DNA from: Chryseobacterium paludis
Lineage (GTDB): Bacteria > Bacteroidota > Bacteroidia > Flavobacteriales > Weeksellaceae
Assembly (NCBI RefSeq): GCF_025403485.1
Contig: NZ_CP099966.1
Span: 3,757,001 to 3,821,000, forward strand
Direction: 5' to 3'
DNA length: 64,000 bases
Positions 61,218-64,000 of this stretch are shown here, piece by piece (within the stretch, counting starts at the first letter, position 1; every line of letters begins with the position of its first letter). The notes under the pieces were generated by a model, which did no database searches, was not told the origin of the DNA, and was given only the letters and a program-made list of their open reading frames with translations. The translations under genes were made by a program, and so were the position numbers.

Positions 61218-62116
61218 TAGAAAAATTTATATTTTAGATGATAGAGTTTAATAGGTAAACGATATTTCAAACAAAAATTCAGCCAAGGTTCTTTTCCCTT
61301 GTACTGATTATATTTTTCAAAAGTCTTTTTTAGTTCTTTCTTGTTAGTTGATGTAATATAAATTTTCTTGACACTATTATTAAGTTCCGATTTATTATCT
61401 AACTCTGTGTCATATTGTAGTCTCAACAGTATTTCTTCAACGAAAACCACTCGGGCCTTTAAGGTTGAAATGTTTTCTTCGTGCTTTCTATAATAAGCAA
61501 GGTGTTCCGGAATAAAAGCAAAAAAATGTTTTTCATTTATTTGTAACCATTTATCGTAATCTTCCAAAAGAATATCTTTATTATAAGATCCTGTTTCAAG
61601 AAGAGCTTTAGTTTTGATCAATGCGCTGACAGCCGGTACAAAATTTCTTGTTTTCTCAAGTTTTCTAAACTGATATTCATCTCTATAGAAATCAAAATTC
61701 CCATAATACTCAACTAAATTTTTATCTTCCTCTACAATATATGCTGATGAAAAAACCACAGCAAACTTATCATCTTTGTTTTCCAATGTTTTTACACATT
61801 TTTCCAAAAACTCCGGGTGCAAATAATCGTCAGCTGCAATAAGTTTAATATACTTTCCTTTAGCGAATTTTATACATTCATTAAGCATCTCAGCTAAACC
61901 AGTATTCTTGGAATGGAAATTTTTTTCAGCAGTATACTTATTGTCATTAATCCAATTTTCGAAGACTTCTACAGAATTATCTGGTGAAGCATCATCTCCC
62001 ACAATTAATTGAATGTTCTCATAAGTTTGATTTTTTATGCTATCCAGGCATTCTTTAATATAACCGGAATGATTATATGAAACGATAATAACTGTTACTA
62101 AAGGATTGTTCACCAT
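61217..62116 (-). CDS. Glycosyltransferase, GT2 family
   Basis: A 299-residue GT-A glycosyltransferase. It starts with PLVTVIIVSYNHSGYIKECL, followed by LIVGDDASPDNS, and LIAADDYLHPEFLEKC carries the DxD-like site. DILLEDYDKWLQI gives the base region. The C-terminal part is Lys/Tyr-rich. It is translationally coupled, overlapping its neighbours by one base at both ends. The order aminotransferase, GT2, acyltransferase, GT4 suggests assembly and acylation of an amino sugar. The donor is unknown. Confidence 0.9.
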   Translation of the reverse strand: MVNNPLVTVIIVSYNHSGYIKECLDSIKNQTYENIQLIVGDDASPDNSVEVFENWINDNKYTAEKNFHSKNTGLAEMLNECIKFAKGKYIKLIAADDYLHPEFLEKCVKTLENKDDKFAVVFSSAYIVEEDKNLVEYYGNFDFYRDEYQFRKLEKTRNFVPAVSALIKTKALLETGSYNKDILLEDYDKWLQINEKHFFAFIPEHLAYYRKHEENISTLKARVVFVEEILLRLQYDTELDNKSELNNSVKKIYITSTNKKELKKTFEKYNQYKGKEPWLNFCLKYRLPIKLYHLKYKFF

Positions 62117-63216
62117 TAATATTCATTTATAGCTTTAATAATGGTTTCAATTTCTTCCGTATCTAAAATAGATGAAATAGGTAAACTCAATACTTCCTCA
62201 TGTATCTTTTCACTAATTGGAAAAGATAGCGTATTCATTTCTTTATAAGCTTCTTGCTTATGAGGTGGAATAGGGTAATGGATAATTGTGTGGATCCCCT
62301 TTTCATTGAGGTAGCTTTGAAGATTGTCTCTATTTTCTGTTCTAATAACAAACACATGCCATACATGTTCCTTTTCATCTTCTGGATTTTCTGGAAGAAT
62401 GATTTTTGGATTAGTTATTTCCTCAATGAATTTTTTCGCAATTAGTCTTCGCGCATCATTTTCTTCTTCAATATACTTTAATTTAATATCCAGTACTCCA
62501 GCTTGTATTTCGTCCAATCTGGAATTAAGACCCTTGTATATGTTGACATATTTTTGATTAGAACCATAGTTTCCTAATGCACGGATGGTCTCAAATAAAT
62601 CTTTATCATTTGTTGTTACTGCACCAGCATCACCCAGAGCACCTAAATTTTTACCGGGATAAAAGCTGAATCCAGCTGCATCACCCAGGTTTCCTGATTT
62701 AATATTATTCCATTCTGCTCCGATAGCCTGTGCATTATCCTCTACAATTTTTAGTTTATGGTCCTGTGCTATTTTTCTTAATTCTTCAGAAAAAACAATT
62801 CTACCCTGCAGATGAACGATTAGTATTGCTTTTGTTTTCGAAGTGAGTTTTTCTTCAATTTTTGAAATGTCAATATTGTATGTATTTATTTCCGGCTCTA
62901 CAAAAACAGGGATTAATCCATTATCCGATAAAGCCAGAATAGAAGCGATGTAAGTGTTTGCAGGGACAATGACCTCATCTCCAGGTTTCATAATGCCCAG
63001 CTCTATGTAGGCGCGGAATATTAATCGTAAAGCATCCAGTCCGTTTGCTACTCCTAAAGCATATTTTGAACCAATATAATGAGCTAAATTGGTTTCGAAA
63101 TTCTTAAGCTCATCTCCCAATAAATACCATCCGCTCCTGAAAACTTCCAAAAGTTTGTTTTCAATTTCTTCTTGATATTTAAGGTTTATTTTTTTTAAAT
63201 TTAAAAAACTAATCAT
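62116..63216 (-). CDS. DegT/DnrJ/EryC1/StrS sugar aminotransferase, FdtB-like
   Basis: A 366-residue PLP-dependent aminotransferase acting on nucleotide-linked keto-sugars. The PLP lysine is Lys189 in [13 protein letters not shown], and [10 protein letters not shown] (158-167) is the phosphate and ring-contact region. The start [22 protein letters not shown] and [20 protein letters not shown], together with [20 protein letters not shown], resemble the FdtB group. That group makes TDP-3-amino-3,6-dideoxygalactose. This assignment is by motif resemblance only. It starts six bases after the N-acyltransferase gene, which may acylate the new amino group. Confidence 0.9.
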   Translation of the reverse strand: MISFLNLKKINLKYQEEIENKLLEVFRSGWYLLGDELKNFETNLAHYIGSKYALGVANGLDALRLIFRAYIELGIMKPGDEVIVPANTYIASILALSDNGLIPVFVEPEINTYNIDISKIEEKLTSKTKAILIVHLQGRIVFSEELRKIAQDHKLKIVEDNAQAIGAEWNNIKSGNLGDAAGFSFYPGKNLGALGDAGAVTTNDKDLFETIRALGNYGSNQKYVNIYKGLNSRLDEIQAGVLDIKLKYIEEENDARRLIAKKFIEEITNPKIILPENPEDEKEHVWHVFVIRTENRDNLQSYLNEKGIHTIIHYPIPPHKQEAYKEMNTLSFPISEKIHEEVLSLPISSILDTEEIETIIKAINEY

Positions 63217-63222
63217 TTGGTT

Positions 63223-64000
63223 TTAATTTAAAGTAATTTCATAAAAATCATTACAAATAGCCCTCCCACCATACATCTCTTTTTGGTTGATCAGACCTTC
63301 ATTTAAAAATCTTCCCTGATTTTCAGTAGAGATTCCGAAACTAAAATAGGGTCTGTCTTGAAATTGTTCTTCAAGCAGCTTGATAATAAGATAGTCCAAA
63401 GCACCAATTTCCCTGCCCTTCTCAGAATTCGCGAGGTATTGTGTATGAAGGACTTTACCAAAGTCGAAAATTAAGGTACCACTCAGTAGCTCTTCATTTT
63501 CTGTAACTTCGTATAGTTTGATATTATTTGGGAATTTTTCTGCTAACTGTTGAATTTCCTGTAGACTGTGTACAGGTTTAGCTCCATGGTTTGATGCAAG
63601 GACATTCGTTAGAAGTGTCCAGTAATTTTCAAAATTTTTATTCTCTTTAATCTCAAGATTTAACTTGGAACATTTTTTATATCTTCTTGCAGGTGAATTT
63701 GCTAAAGGTAACCTATTTTGGATAGGTAACACCGAAGAGATATCTCGTCTGATAAGTTGTGCATTATTTAAAAATAAAGCATACAGGTCTTCCTGCGAAG
63801 GTTGCTCAAAGAAGATAGACGGAATTGCTTTATAAAGTAATTTGCTAAAACCACTATTCTTGTAGTAGTTGATTAAAAGTGTAAATATTTCTAAGACCTC
63901 AACAGTTTTAGTTTTTTCACTGATAACCAAAGATCCATAAGTTAATCCGGCGTGAGAAAAAATTTCCTTATCTATTTCATTCGCTGGAAAAGCAGCAATG
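63223..64000 (-). CDS. GNAT/FemAB-like N-acyltransferase (partial, cut by right edge)
   Basis: The frame is open to base 64000, so at least 258 residues are seen and the true start is outside the window; a TTG at 63930 is internal. Visible parts are AAFPANEIDKEIFSHAGLTYG, KLLYKAIPSIFFEQPSQED, LIRRDISSVL and ARRYKKCSKL. The C-terminal end is YLANSEKGREIGALDYLIIKLLEE then YFSFGIS. This is a known GNAT/FemAB-like form next to FdtB-like aminotransferases in flavobacterial glycan clusters. It probably acylates the amino group of the sugar that the aminotransferase makes. Confidence 0.78.
   Translation of the reverse strand, partial: IAAFPANEIDKEIFSHAGLTYGSLVISEKTKTVEVLEIFTLLINYYKNSGFSKLLYKAIPSIFFEQPSQEDLYALFLNNAQLIRRDISSVLPIQNRLPLANSPARRYKKCSKLNLEIKENKNFENYWTLLTNVLASNHGAKPVHSLQEIQQLAEKFPNNIKLYEVTENEELLSGTLIFDFGKVLHTQYLANSEKGREIGALDYLIIKLLEEQFQDRPYFSFGISTENQGRFLNEGLINQKEMYGGRAICNDFYEITLN

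Noticed and set aside
1-64000. CRISPR array, tRNA, rRNA or insertion sequence
   Set aside because: I found no regularly spaced direct repeats, no cloverleaf-like intergenic sequence and no transposase; gaps between genes are mostly under 300 bases.

Overview
The window is AT-rich DNA that reads throughout as a member of the Flavobacteriia, most likely Chryseobacterium or a close relative in the Weeksellaceae (inference). Supporting signs are many type IX secretion (T9SS) sorting domains, an exosortase of the XrtF kind with its partner protein, lipoproteins with acidic surface-export signals, TAnnTTTG promoter boxes instead of sigma-70 boxes, and few Shine-Dalgarno sites. I see no tRNA, rRNA, CRISPR array, insertion sequence or prophage.

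Left part (1-10.7 kb) is mostly housekeeping. A partial RapZ-C-like gene and an AmgK-like kinase point left, and the xrtF pair diverges from them. Then come a CDF metal exporter, aspartate-semialdehyde dehydrogenase with a small membrane protein, a TonB-dependent receptor, and a nitroreductase-nadB-nadC operon for NAD synthesis.

From 10.8 to 24.4 kb five large paralogous T9SS type-B surface proteins lie in tandem on the minus strand, interrupted only by dnaB and rnhA. They combine two N-terminal types (lectin-like or Cys-rich beta domain) with two C-terminal types in all four combinations, which suggests domain shuffling. From 24.4 to 31.2 kb there is a mixed set: small secreted proteins and lipoproteins, an MFS transporter, a GH3-family adenylating enzyme and a T9SS type-A beta-propeller protein.

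The plus strand from 31.4 to 39.2 kb holds mfd, three tandem secreted paralogues, a lipoprotein and pth. From 39.3 to 42.7 kb two beta-carbonic anhydrases flank a small exported protein and a SulP anion transporter, a likely bicarbonate/CO2 handling unit.

From 43 kb to the right edge lies a surface polysaccharide cluster, almost all on the minus strand: about ten glycosyltransferases, four left-handed beta-helix acyltransferases, an FdtB-like sugar aminotransferase, an N-acyltransferase cut by the edge, asparagine synthase, two methyltransferases and a short sugar dehydrogenase/epimerase. It also contains a compact unit of adenylation enzyme, GNAT and acyl carrier protein that may activate an acyl or aminoacyl group for glycan decoration. 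No Wzx, Wzy or ABC exporter is present, so the locus must continue beyond the window or be completed elsewhere.
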